From NCBI GenBank assembly GCA_029204225.1, contig CM055102.1, positions 1,299,863 to 1,363,862 of the forward strand: a DNA stretch of 64,000 nucleotides, in the 5' to 3' direction. Within the stretch, counting starts at the first letter, position 1. Every line of letters begins with the position of its first letter. The position numbers were made by a program, and so were the translations under genes. Of the stretch, positions 12,101 through 24,195 are shown in pieces. Below the pieces are notes generated by a model. That model was given only the letters and a program-made list of their open reading frames with translations, did no database searches and had not been told where the DNA came from. Source of the stretch: Diphasiastrum complanatum. Its lineage: Eukaryota > Streptophyta > Lycopodiopsida > Lycopodiales > Lycopodiaceae.

Positions 12101-13300
12101 TCTTGAGTTGGAGATCTACCACCATTATAGCTCTAGATACTAGTTTGGGATGTGTGACCACCGGTGACCTCGCTTTAGAAATCAATACCAACAAAGCTCA
12201 AATCTAGGCGCCCACTTTGTACCTACAATTGGGTCATCACTGGTTTTCCCTAGCAGTCCAAGTTGCACTACTAGACATGATCCCTCGAGTAGCCTTAGAG
12301 TTTATATGACGGACCTAGAATGCCAATTCCTACCCCTACTGGGTGACATGTGCCAACTAGTCAGATGAGGAACTCCAAGATACCATTTCTATACACCGGA
12401 GTTTCACCACAACATGCAACCATGGAATATCTTATTTAGGATACAACATCATGAGTGTTACAGTTATCTAGAAGTATATGAACGAAGGCCAGACTGTTCA
12501 TGGAGATTAACTGATGCCACATCCACTCACTACATAGAAGTATCGCAATCATCCCCGAATACCCCTTACATTGATCCATCTGAACAATACCCCGAATCAC
12601 CTGAGACTGCTAACAGCACGAACGTAAATCCAGAAAATAGACCCAGATATAGAAATAAAAGAGCGTTGTACCAACATCTTGAACTCATCGTAAACATTTC
12701 AAGTGATGGACTATCCGAAGATCCTATTCATAGTCTCAGCCTAGAGGTGAGAACCATTTAGGGCGATCGGGTTGGATCTAATTTGGATCTCATGAGACTC
12801 TTGACTAGAAATCCCTTTGAGCTCCTCAAGCGATTTCTATCCCATATTCTCCTAAAATTCATTTAGATTCTACCTAGGGTCCATCCTCAAATTTACCACA
12901 ATCTACATCAGTATCATGAATGGCTGCATCCCTTAGATATTGCCTAGTTTTACACATAGAAGGATGGATGATAATAAAATTTGTCACCCTCGAACCCAAC
13001 ATGAGAGCATTCGTACCGGAGATTAAGCCATTGGAGTAGTTAGAGAAGTACGTCGATTTCAAATACGCATCTATTATCACATAGATTTAGTATGGGAATT
13101 GTTGTCCACAAATCTGACATGACTACGACAAGGATAGACAAAAGTTAGCATACTACAACTATCACCAAACCAGAATCTGAGAGGTTGGAACTGACAGAAT
13201 CAGTATCCTAGCTCGATAATCATTTCATCTCCCACGCGGTCATACCTCTGAGAGCCTGGAAAACTCTCATTGATCCGGGAATACGAGGCGATTAGGATGG
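9181..13300. other. Unassigned region, less AT-rich
   Basis: About 4 kb with no family I can name. Base use is visibly more balanced than in the flanks. There are short open frames, the best at 12414-12761 (+, 115 aa, Pro/Ser/Asn/Glu-rich, no recognised motif). A 17-bp phrase CAATCCAGACACACAAA is repeated at 9508 and 9531, and a CACACGTGTG motif lies at about 9309. It may be an old retrotransposon interior, but I cannot support a more specific call. Confidence 0.4.
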
Positions 13301-13736
13301 CCCCCAGGATTGGAAACGACGTTACCCTGATCACTCCTGTAAAGGCAGTGTGGGCCCTTCCCCTGCTGGAGATCTTCTGAAGGGACCAATCCCTCGACGG
13401 AAAATCCGCCCAACAATTAAAAAATAGGATTTTGACAAAATCACAAAAAATTGAATCTTCAAATTCCTACATGCAATTGCAACAAACTTGATATACAATC
13501 TTGTAGCCTCCAATGAAGCTTTCCTAATGCATCAAAAATCAACCAAATCAAGTAATCCAAGTGTAAAATTGGAATTCCTCAAGTTCGTTAAACTAAATTG
13601 AGCTTTGACCTACAAAAGATCAATTCTACATATCCAAAATTCTTGATTTTTGAGAAGAAAATAGCATGCTCTAGAGATAGAAGCTCCTCCAAATCTTTGC
13701 TAAATGTGGCTATACCTTCCATAACCTGCAACACAA
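13301..13736 (-). other. Truncated Copia leader
   Basis: This lies directly downstream, in minus orientation, of the primer-binding site at 13737, where a Copia 5' leader should be. It is non-coding and ends in unrelated sequence near 13300, so the gag and pol of this element are missing. Confidence 0.4.
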
Positions 13737-13748
13737 GCTTTGATACCA
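13737..13748 (-). other. Copia primer-binding site (iMet tRNA)
   Basis: On the minus strand this reads TGGTATCAAAGC. That is one base different from the initiator-Met primer site used by the other Copia elements here, and it lies exactly against an LTR end (TTTACA). It sets the orientation and the inner end of the LTR at 13749. Confidence 0.75.
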
Positions 13749-14387
13749 TGTAAAGATTTTTTCAATCAGTAAGATCCAAAATAATCTATTGATATTTGGT
13801 TATGAAGACAACACTATTTACACCATTTGCAATGTAGAAAATCAACATCTACTTAATGAAAGAGATGCAAACTCAACAAGATATTGATAAAACATCAAAC
13901 TTATGATAATATGAAGTTGTTGTCCGTACAATAACAATAAGTTACTATAGGTCACACGTGTGGAACCGAATATAGCAAAATATGAGCATTGTATACATTG
14001 CAAGCTATCATCAATATAGTGCACCAATGGATATATGAACCCAAGAGAACTCATGTATAAGCATGAAATGAGATGAGAGAGAGAGAAGAATCTGTTTCTC
14101 CCATGAGTTTACATCCTTCTATAGCAGGTCCATGCATCATTAATGAGCTTGGTTTCCCTCCATAACAAAAACCCTACTATAAATGTGGACTAGATTCAAT
14201 GAACAAGATATTAAAATTTGAATCATCCAAACTCGACACTTTTCCCTCACTTTTTAAAAGTGGTAATTCAAATGCTTTTAGACCAATAAAACTTTGAAAT
14301 GTCAAACTCAAGTCTAATATGCAAGTTGGCCTCAATTGAAATAAACAAATATGTCCAAAATATCAAACTAGTTGACAATTTATCACA
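13749..14387 (-). repeat. Copia 5' LTR, minus orientation
   Basis: The inner end is set by the adjacent primer-binding site. The outer end is placed at TATCACA (14381-14387), which resembles the outer ends of the LTRs at 34213 and 38083, giving about 639 bp with TG..CA ends. A CACACGTGTG motif occurs at 13952-13961, in the position where related LTRs carry it. No partner LTR is found, so the element is truncated on its left. The outer boundary is inferred. Confidence 0.6.
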
Positions 14388-17300
14388 TGTATGACAGATC
14401 TTAATTCTTGTCCTCTGACTTGATTCAGGCTATTCATTTGGAAGGTGCAGTTCTGGAAGATACCGCTCATTATAATTCTCAGTATCCATGATCAGTACGA
14501 AGTAGTATTATAATACTACTTGCTTATTCTCCCCTTACAGAGAGTGGTTGGGTATAGGACTATGGTGGATGCAAATGGTTTGGAAAGAAGTAAATAGTAA
14601 AATAAAGAATTTGGATAATTTGGAGCATGAAACAAGTGGATGAGTAAAAAGTAGTCGGTTAACTGTGATAAATGTCTTCACACGTAAAACAAGGTTAGGG
14701 TGTATTTCAATAGGAATTGTCAGATGAAACAAGATAAGAAAATAATGAGTAAATTAGAACACATTTAATATAGTAAGCAAGAAATTATTGAAAAAGAAAT
14801 ATGAAAAAAGTGGATGCAACTAAAATTACGATTAGAATTTGATCGTATTGTGTACTAAGCTAAGTTCGTTGTCAACGGTGCCAACTGTCACTTTCTACAA
14901 CCGAATAATGTTTTTTGGCTCTCCACTCTCAGGTCACATCCAACTAGCTCTTATGTAACTAATTAATCTTTCCTCAACTCATGGTCTTACAAAACAAGAT
15001 GCCATGGTTGGGTTCGTATCTTACAAGTATAGTTACTCCAGATCTCGGATTGTGATATTGGTAGAGAATCTACCAACACACTAGCAAGCCTAGGTTCTCA
15101 CTCCCATTACGTAGCTTACCTTGTACCCATTGGATCAATACTCAATACTGCACGTGATACTCACTCACTTGGAGATCCAAAAAAGCACTTCTTTGCCCTC
15201 TACAACCACATTTGTAAGGAGGCACAGAAAGGTCCAACAATTTTCTCTCTCTGGGCTTTAGACTGATGGACTACTACCTATTAAGTACTACCAGATACTT
15301 AGCTTGTAAATATTGTTCCGATTTCAATTCAATCAATAAAGTTGGGTGTGGGAATTTGATGGAGAGTGTTTTCTCTTTCTGTGATAAATATGTGTCGTTA
15401 ACTACTTATGTTGATTTGAAAATTGTGGACTATGTCATTATTTTCTAGAATGGCACATAACCAAAATGGTTTAGTATTCCTTTGTCATTTCATTTCTTTT
15501 CCATGCATTGGGTTGAAAAAATTCCAACTAACTACAATTTAAGTGTTATAGAATCTATGAATATTATTTATTGAAAATGTCATATCCCAAAAGTGACTAG
15601 TCATTTTCTCTTATAAAGATTCATCTTAATAAAGACAAATACCCTCGCCAACTTATGCTTATATTGAGAGGCCTCTATGTACATTGCTAGTCCCTCATTC
15701 AAGAACACTTAAGTTTGATCACTTGGGTGACTCAATCAATTGTTATTTTTTCTTTTTTGTTTGAAGGACATTGAAAAAAATCATTGACTTTTAAGGCATT
15801 CTTTGTAGTAGAGAGAACAAAAATTCATGTACCTCAGTATAAAGTTATGTCAAAAAGTCAAAAACCTTCTAGACCGTAGATGACAAAACATATAACCACT
15901 ATCTCCCAAAAATACATTCCTATCATCTAGCACATTGACACTTAGAGGCTCATGTGAACATTCTCTATTAATGGAACATCACTTTGATCTCTTATCAAAA
16001 CTCTCACTTTACCATATTGAAAACAAGCACTCTCTAGTACCTTTATTTTAAAAGCCTAAACATTAGTTAATGTTTGCCTCCACTATCTTCATCAATCATG
16101 CTCCTCTCACTTCTCCAAGCTAAACTTATAGCATTACAAATGGCACAATTTTCATCTTAGTCATGATATATATATTATTGATAGTTGTCTACAAGTACTA
16201 TTTGGTATTTTGAAAGAAATTCATTTGATTTTGACTTACCTTGATGATAATTTGGAGTTAATCACTTGTGTGCATGTCCACTTATCCTCTAGGTGCATTA
16301 TCCTCTTAGATAGTGTATGTATATTATTTATGCATAGTAGTATATAAAATAATCATTTGCACTTGTCAATCTTGAATTTTGACATCAGGTCATTAAACAA
16401 TGCAATCAAAGAGTCAATATATGAAAGTTAGTTGGCTTATAATTGAATGATGTCACATTTTGAATGTTTTACTAATGGCTTTTCATAGGAATAGTGTGCA
16501 ACACTTATAGGACCATACCAACTTACACTATTTTCTGTGCTACATGAAACATGCAAAAACAGACACAAATGATGCATATACACTACATGAATACTAATAT
16601 AATTGATTTTAATAGAAAATTTTGAGTACTACAATAAAAATCCAACACTTGTAATCTAGGTAGAAGTTAGAACCATATTGCACATGGACCTATAGGAGAT
16701 GTAGCATATTTAAAATAAAAAATTGTGGCTTATGTACTTGTCAATCCAACCAAAGACATGATTTATGATATTTACCTTGCATAACCTCACCTCACCTCAT
16801 AGACATTGTTTCTTGAGTTAATAATTATTGACAATGACTAGAGCACATTCAGTAGATACAAGCTTATTCATGAACTTTTGTCAATATGTATGATGTTCGC
16901 ATTTCCTTTATTGATAAAATTTATGTTAAAATTACTCTAAGTAGTAAATGCAATCATATGGTCTGAATTTATAATTATAAACAACAATATGCTATATTCA
17001 AATAGATTATAGTCCATAATAGGTATCAAGAGCAAATAGTGTTGACTCCTTTATTAAAAGAATGATAACATCACACATACAATCATCCATGAAATATGAG
17101 ATGTGTGGATATCTAAAATATATTTTCTTATCATACATTTAGAAAGATTATATTCCTCAACTGGATTGAGGGTGCAAGCAAGGCCCCACCCTCATCCAAT
17201 GATGCATGCATATTGAAATATTTCATCATCCATTACAACAATCTAAAGTCTATTTTTGAAATCATTTAAATGTGTAGATCGGTGCTGGAATAAACCCATA

Positions 17301-18150
17301 TCTATTCTAATCTTTTGAGGCTTTTTTCCTCATGTCCAATACATTGCTATATCATATCCCAAAAAAACAAAAGAAACTACACTATATCAATACTACTCAT
17401 AGAGGCACTGTGTCCATCATCATCATCACCCATAGATGTCACATGGACGAGCTACACCTATCTACATTAATGAATATAACTCACTGTGGGTGAATGCCCT
17501 AACAGGCTAGCTCTACCACCAGATTTTCATATGATGAGTGAAACACATTGTCATGCTCCAACTTGGTGGGATGGCATTCAAAGTCAAGAAATTGTAGAAA
17601 CTGAATGACAAGTTAAAAATGAACTACAAAAAATAGAAAATCAAATAATGACACTATAGAATAAGCTATAAATTATATATGAGCTACATACCATTTAAGC
17701 TTGTACGCCTGCCTTGCCACTATGTCCTACCCATGCCGTGGGCCATCCTACTCACTATGACATCTTTCTGAATACGAAATTTTTGAATCTTTGGCCTCAT
17801 CCTTGCAGGCCTTCCATTCTTCTACCAGAGAGGCTATGACTTTTTTGACTGATGTGTATCTCACACAACATCCCTCTTATCTCAAATCCATTTGCTCATA
17901 TATTTCGATATGGCTCTTGGATCAAACTAATTCTTTTGTTGAAATTCTTCTTGCAACTCCTGCATGATCTTGGATTATGATTCTCCAAGTTGGTCGGCCA
18001 ATTTTTTAAGTAATCTTTGTCCAAAATAATGGGAACATGCTAAATGTAATTCATTAATAAAAACCGTCATTCAACATTCTAAGTCCTTCAACATTCAAAT
18101 TGTAGTGAGGATTAAAAGTAGATTCGTTAATAAGATTAGGTGGAGGGGTT
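14388..18150. other. Unassigned AT-rich intergenic DNA
   Basis: No open frame of convincing length or similarity, no LTR pairs and no RNA genes were recognised in this 3.8-kb stretch. Confidence 0.5.
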
Positions 18151-18155
18151 GAAGG

Positions 18156-18431
18156 ACTTAGAATTTGCTTTGCACAGGAACACAGATCATGCTACACAGT
18201 AACACAGACAGAAAATCACTCTCCTCAGCAAGCTTACATAGCAACTGTATTTTTCAAAATGAAATTACACTGTACATATAGTTGTTCACTCAGGCAACCC
18301 ATGCATGACCCAGGTTGCCGTTGGCGGGATGCGTGTCCCATCGACTTGCCTCGTGGCGAGGCCAAGTGATCCTTAGCCACTGATAGGACCCACAGTACAG
18401 TAACACAGTGATTATAACTTTAGTTCTAACT
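18156..18431 (-). repeat. 3' LTR of the 6.0-kb Copia
   Basis: This 276-bp repeat matches 23917-24190. In element orientation it starts AGTTAGAACT and ends AATTCTAAGT, so it lacks the usual TG..CA ends. The polypurine tract CTTTAAGGGAGAG lies directly inside it. Confidence 0.92.
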
Positions 18432-18484
18432 CTCTCCCTTAAAGTATAATCACTTTTTATATAGTCATATACATAGCTTGAAAG

Positions 18485-19445
18485 TTAACAAACTTTAAGT
18501 ACAGAAAGCTTTGATCTAAACTTATCAAACTTTTCTCCAGTAAGTGGCTTAGTGAAAATATCAGCTAGTTGTTCTTCTGTGCTACAATGAACAACATGAA
18601 TTTCACGACTCAGCAGCCTCTCACGTATGAAGTGATATTGAATCTCAATGTGTTTAGTTCTTGCATGGAACACTGGATTCTTTGCTAGCTGAATGCCACT
18701 CTGACTGTCGCTATGTAAAGTCGTGGGATTTTTCTGCATCATGCCAATTTCTTCCAAGATTTGTCTCAACCATATAGCTTCTTGTGCAGCACTACACATT
18801 GCCTTATATTCTGTTTCTGTGGTGGAAAGAGCAATTGTACTTTGCTTCTTACTAGACCAGGAAAAGCAATTACCACAAAATTGGAATATATATCCTGTGG
18901 TGGATCTACGATCATCATAGTCACCTCCCCAGTCCGCATCCACATAGCCACACAACTCAGGTAAACCATCATGCTTCCTGTAAATCAAGCCATACTCTGA
19001 AGTGCCTTTCACATAACACAAAATGCGTTTAGCTGCTTTCCAATGTGTTTCCATAGGTGCTATCATAAACTGACTTACAATGCCAACAGCATAGCATATA
19101 CCTGGTCTAGTTGTGGTAAGGTAAATGAAGCTCCCTACTAACTGTCTATATAGCATAGCATCAAATGACTGTGATTCATCAAGCTTAGAAAGCTTTTTAC
19201 CTGGTTCAATAGGAGTGTTTACTGGTTTGCAATCCTGCAACCTAAACCTGTGCAACAACTCTTTGACATACTTCACCTGTGTTAAACCCACTTCATGTCC
19301 TTTTTGCCACACTTCTACTCCAAGGCAGAAATGCATCAGGCTGAGATCCGTCATCTCAAATTGTTCCATGAGGTCTTTCTTGATCATGTCTATCATCTCT
19401 TGATTATTTCCCGTAATAATCAAGTCATCAACATAAGAGCAATCA
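18485..19445 (-). pseudogene. Copia RT C-terminus and RNase H
   Basis: The frame contains the end of the RT palm with the catalytic YVDD (about 19430-19441; the frame opens upstream of the first ATG), then TRPGICYAVG and the connection domain. RNase H follows with its acidic residues in YVDADWGGD, STTETEYKA and LHSDSQSG, and the C-terminal RTKHIEIQYHFIRE and LADIFTKPL motifs. It is uninterrupted to the natural stop near 18485, so the RNase H itself looks intact. It is separated from the RT N-terminal half by a frameshift. Confidence 0.95.
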
Positions 19446-20608
19446 AAGCAACCATACCATCAAAGCATAAGACATATAGATTTGGATCAGAATGTGTTCT
19501 CACCATCCCCTTTCAATGAAAGTAGGCATCAATCCTGCTATACCATGCATGTGGTGCTTGTTTAAGACCATAAAGCGCTTTCTTCAAGCGGCATACTTTA
19601 TTTTCCTGTCCTTTCGTTACAAAGTCTTCAGGTTGATCCATGAACACTTCTTCTTCTAACTCACCATTTAGAAAAGCAGATTTCACATCCATCTGATGCA
19701 AAGGCCAACCAAAACGTGAAGCTAAAGCAATAAGTAGATGTAGAGTATTCCACTTACAAACCGACGCAAAGGTCTCCTCATAGTCAATGCCTTTATTTTG
19801 TGCGTACCCTTTGATCACCAATCTTGCTTTGTGCTTTGCTATACTTCCATCTGCATGGTACTTAGTTCTGTATACCCATTTGCAACCAATGGGTTTCTTG
19901 CCAACTGGTGGTTCTACTAAGTCCCATGTGCTATGCTTAGCAATTGACTCCATCTCCTCTCCCATGGCCTTGATCCAAATGTCATCATCCTTCGCTTCAC
20001 TATAAGTCGAAGGTTCTTTGCTTTGAATAATACTAGATATTGCTTCATACCTTTCAGGTAGTATCTTCTCTCTTGTTGATCTTCGTAGCTCTCCCTGGTT
20101 AGATGATCCTGGAAAGTCATCTATGTCACGGCTCTCCATAAATCTCTCAAACCACTTAGGGAGCTTTCTGTCAGGTGATCGGCTTCCTGGTGAAAATGTA
20201 TCCCACGGTACATCCTTCTCCTTGCGTTTGTCACCTACAATTTCAATCCTTCTTGCACCAAAAGATTTGTCCCTACCTCTCCAACCTCTTTCTTGAGGTT
20301 GAGTAGTAGTATCTTGAGATGTATCCTCATGTTCATCACTCGGAAGGTCAATATCATCATCAAGTGGTATCCTCACTATACCATCTTTTCTACTGGATGT
20401 GTCTATCTTCTCAGCATCTTCATCTTCATACATCTTGGATTCATCAAAGATAACATCTCGGCTTATATGGATTTTGTTTTCAACTGGATCAAAACATCTA
20501 TAGCCCTTCACGCAATCATCATATCCTAGGAATATGCACTTGATAGCTTTTACATCAAGTTTACGTCTCTCTTCCTTAGGAATATGTACAAAGGCCTTAC
20601 ATCCAAAG
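19446..20608 (-). pseudogene. Copia integrase tail and RT N-terminal half
   Basis: The minus strand runs from the integrase C-terminal region (GYDDCVKGYRCFDP, SRDVIFDES) through a charged linker to the RT fingers and palm (GCKWVYRTKYHADGS, KARLVIKGYAQ, GIDYEETFASV, QMDVKSAFLNGELEEEVFM, CRLKKALYGLKQAPHAWY). It is in frame with the protease-integrase gene, interrupted only by a TGA at about 20609-20611 (HL-stop-IFGC). That position is usually Arg, so CGA to TGA deamination is likely. A second stop (FH-stop-KG) and a frameshift near 19440-19515 separate it from the YVDD part. Confidence 0.93.
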
Positions 20609-20610
20609 AT

Positions 20611-21990
20611 TCACAAGTGGTTCACCTTTGGCTTCTTCTTTGTGAATGCTTCCTCAGGTGTTATTTTTGGTAAGGAAATGGTAGGACTTCTATTTTGAAG
20701 ATATACTGTCGTGCTACATGCTTCTGACCAAAAATCTTTTGGTAGTTTCATCTCAACTAGCATAGATATGGCACTTTCCACAATCGTACGATTTTTGCGC
20801 TCAGCTACACCATTGAGAGCAGGAGTATGAGCTTGCATAAATTGTCTTTTAATCCCACATTGATCACAAAGATCATTGAGGTCATTAGACTTATACTCAC
20901 CTCCACTGTCTGATCTTAGGACTTTGATTTTCCTACCTATATGATTTTCGACCAAGTTTTTGAAGTTCTTGAAGTTATCAAATGCATCTGATTTCTTCTT
21001 CAAGAAGTAGATCCACGTCTTACGTGACATATCATCGATAAAGGTCATGAAATAGAAGGCTTTTCCTAAGGACATGGTCCTCATAGGCCCGCATAAATCT
21101 GTGTGGATTAAATCTAGGATGTTCTTTGCTTTTGCAACACCCCCTTTATTGAACTTCTCTTGATGCTGCTTTCCATATACACAAGATTCGCACATCGATT
21201 TCAAGTGATCTTCTATGGTAGGCAGTCCTGTTACCATCTCCAATTTTCTCATCAAACTGAGGCTTCCCAAGTTCAAGTGACCAAGCCTCTTGTGCCACAA
21301 CTCAGTTTGCGAAGGAACGGATGATACAAGTCCATGTTGCCCCTTGATTGTAGCATTCAACCTGTACAATTTTGTATTGGGCTCTCTTACACCATTCCCA
21401 ATAACTTTGAACTTTTGGTTCGCATCCTTCACAAAGCAGCGATCATGGGCAAATTCTACTTTCAACTTTTGATCTGTAATGACTCCAACAGAAAGTAGAT
21501 TTTTCTTCAAACCTGGTACGTAAAGTACCTCCCTGATCATCCTGCTTTTGCCATCAGGCAGTTGGATTGAAATTGTGCCTATCCCCTTGATCATGCACAC
21601 CTCACCATTTGCTTGTGAAACAGATGTTCCATTATCCAACACCTTCAAACTACTGAACCAATTCTTGTTACCTGTCATGTGTCTTGTGACTCCTGAGTCA
21701 TTATACCATGCTTGATCATCTTGATTAGATGACAATGCAGATATGAAGATGCTAGAGACTTCAATCTCACCCTCATCGACAAGGTTACCTGCTTGTTTTG
21801 GTTTTCCCTTACCTTGTTCTGCCAAGAATTTGCAACATTCACTCTTCCAATGGCCCTTTTTACCACAATGGAAGCACTTGCCTTTCTTCTTAGTTTTGCT
21901 AGAAGATCTCTCATCCTCCTGAGACTTGGCAAATTGCTGCTTAGACTTCTTCTTGCCCTTGCCCTTGCCTTATTTTTGGCATGTCGCAAG
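20611..21990 (-). pseudogene. Copia gag zinc knuckle, protease and integrase
   Basis: Reading from the right, the frame has a CCHC zinc knuckle (C-F-H-C-G-K-K-G-H-W-K-S-E-C at about 21850-21890). A protease follows with an altered active site: YNDSGVTRHM, with Asn before the catalytic DSG instead of a hydrophobic residue. The GAG-pre-integrase motif LWHKRLGHLN and an integrase core come next: IHTDLCGPM (D), LRSDSGGEY (D) and LNGVAERKNRT (E). The core triad is complete. Confidence 0.93.
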
Positions 21991-22604
21991 TGCCTGTTTG
22001 TCAGTATTTTGATGTCTAGCTTTCACCATTTCTCGTCGTTGCTCTTCCTACATCAAGATTCCTGTGAGCTCATCAAAGGTTGGCAATCTTTCTCTTGATG
22101 CTATTCCGTTCACAAAATCTGATAGGGTTCTGCAATGCTGCATAATGCATTATGCACTAGCTCCACATCACGTATGCGCTCTCCAATAGAATGCAGTTCA
22201 TCTCTCATTGTCTTGATTCTGGTCATGTACGTCTGAATGTGCTCTCCATGTTCCATGTGGACACTATTCAACTTTGACTTCAAAAAAATGATTCTTGACG
22301 GATTTGACATCTCGAACTGCTCCTTTAGCACATCGCATGCCTGTCTGGGTGTAATAGCATCACAAATGTGGGTAATGATGTGATCCTTCACTAACAAGTT
22401 AATGAAGGTCAAAGCTTTTCTCATCTTTTTGTCGAACGCTTTGATGTCTGCTTCATTTGGCGACCTTCTCTCATCACCTGTGATGACTTCCCACACATTT
22501 TTCTCCATTAGTATGTTTTTCATTTTGAATTTCCACACTGCATAGTTGGAAATCCTGTCCAATTTGCTACTTTCACTCAAAATGGACTCTCCCATGTTTG
22601 CCAT
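21991..22604 (-). pseudogene. Copia gag (capsid part)
   Basis: From the start at 22604 it encodes the Copia gag N-terminus (NYAVWKFKMKNIL, then the AWxxL-type helix region and HGEHIQTYMTRIKTMRDELHSIGE). The first frame stops at 22110. The correct continuation lies in another frame (VNGIASRERLPTFDELTGILM), so there is a frameshift near 22115, followed by two in-frame stops near 22048 and 21971 before the zinc knuckle. Confidence 0.9.
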
Positions 22605-23903
22605 CGCAAAACTGCTTGAAACTTTTGCCTTAGGCTAAGAACAGTATGTCGAGGCCAACAATGATGTCAGAAGTTGAAAATAATGACCTGCACTTTTTTT
22701 CTTACTAGGCCACTCACCGCTTTTCCACCAATTTGAAAGCCAAATCGGCGTCGCCTTCTGAAATGGACTCAGTCGTCAACTCCCAACAACGTGTCCAGTG
22801 GAATGGTGAAACTACTTCTGGCATACTTTAAACACTTTCTCCGCTGCAAACACTCTGTTTTGTTGTACCGTACTTGCAGGTACAGTCCGAGTGTCCTTCG
22901 TTTGGAGGTTATAGCCTTTCATTTGGGTCAAAACGGGCAAAGGACCCAAAAATAGGGACTTTTCTGGCTTTTGAATTGTTTCTTCACTTTGAAGAAATTT
23001 CACTCTTCACTTGTGAAGGGACCCAACTCAACTTTCAGTATTGAATTTTTTAATGAAGTTGAAGGCCAGAATGCACTTCAATTCTTCAAGGCCCTGTTCA
23101 AAGCTCATCCAATGGCTGAACCAAATCTTGTGGTTCAAATTTCTCTCCCATCACAGATTCTGGACCGTTGATTCATTTGACACCTCATCTAAAGGTTAAA
23201 AGTACATCTGGGCATCAAACCATACTCTTGTAGACGCTATGGTCTTCGGTACACTAAGCTTTTTATCGCGTTGGGCGTGCGAACAGCCCGCGACCTCCCT
23301 GCCTGCGGCCGCGCCTCCCTTCTCAGATAATTATCAGATTAAGCTCTCCTATGGATCGTTTTGAGCACGATCTGCGGCCTGGAGCAGGGTCGCCCTACTG
23401 AATCCATGACTGTAGAGTGTTCAGTCAGGAAATTCCGTGGAGAAACGGTGATTTTAGCTCAACTTGACAAAGTGGCTTTTTCACCTTTTTACCGCAAATC
23501 TGCTAGGTTAACTGTCTGGAGACAAATCTCTGACATAAACCTCAGAATCTCTCCATGGATGATTGACAGTGTGATTAGCTTCCTTCCTGTTCTTACGGCA
23601 TCCAAAACGGTGCACAAACAGCGAAGAAATCACCAGTTATGTATAAAAACCGTAACCCCAAGTCTGATTTCAATTTTCAACTGGCTTCGAAATTGTCAAT
23701 TTTTCACCAAATTTTTCCCTGTCTGATGCTATGCACAGGCTAATAATCCCTCTGCAGAGCTTAGCAAGCCTCTATAAATTAGAAACCGTGCACCAGTGCT
23801 TCTCTTTCCGTCTTCAACCCGCCGTAAAACCCCGAACTCTCAGATGACAGTTCTCCCGAAGCTCTCTTCAATGGCGACACTATATTGTGTACACTCCCTA
23901 TAC
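22605..23903 (-). other. Untranslated leader of the 6.0-kb Copia
   Basis: About 1.3 kb between the primer-binding site and the gag start, with no long frame of its own. Its length is large for a Copia leader. Small open frames on the plus strand (22971-23171, 23361-23726) have no recognisable similarity and are ignored. Confidence 0.7.
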
Positions 23904-23916
23904 GGCTCTGATACCA
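23904..23916 (-). other. Primer-binding site (iMet tRNA)
   Basis: On the minus strand this reads TGGTATCAGAGCC, the standard plant Copia initiator-Met site. It touches the LTR end, which fixes the LTR boundary at 23917. Confidence 0.93.
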
Positions 23917-24190
23917 GCTTAGAATTTGCTTTGCACAGGAGCACAGATCATGCTACACATTAACACAGACAGAAAATCACTCTCCTCAGCAAGCTCACAT
24001 AGCAACTGTATTTTTCAAAATGAAATTACACTGTACATATAGTTGTTCACTCAGGCAACCCATGCATGACCCAGGTTGCCGTTGGCAGGACGCTTGTCCC
24101 GTCGACTTGCCTCGTGGCAAGGCCAACTGATCCTTATCCACTGATAGGACCCACAGTACAGTAACACAGATTTCAACTTTAATTCTAACT
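23917..24190 (-). repeat. 5' LTR of the 6.0-kb Copia
   Basis: This 274-bp repeat is the partner of 18156-18431. In element orientation it begins AGTTAGAATT and ends AATTCTAAGC directly before the primer-binding site. A GAAGG target duplication follows at 24191-24195. Confidence 0.92.
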
Positions 24191-24195
24191 GAAGG

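Larger units (their letters stand above)
18156..24190 (-). mobile_element. Full-length 6.0-kb Copia retrotransposon
   Basis: This element has all expected parts in order on the minus strand: 5' LTR (23917-24190), iMet primer site (23904-23916), leader, gag with zinc knuckle, protease, integrase, RT, RNase H, polypurine tract (about 18432-18444) and 3' LTR (18156-18431). It is flanked by 5-bp direct repeats GAAGG at 18151-18155 and 24191-24195. The two LTRs differ at about 15 positions (roughly 5%), so it is moderately old. Its coding region has frameshifts and stops, so it is a dead copy. Confidence 0.95.

Noticed and set aside
12414-12761. Possible small host gene
   Set aside because: Length is within chance, no motif or splice structure is evident, and the flanks carry many stops; kept only as an unassigned note.
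22971-23726. Plus-strand open frames in the leader of the 6.0-kb Copia
   Set aside because: They are antisense to the element, are short and resemble nothing.
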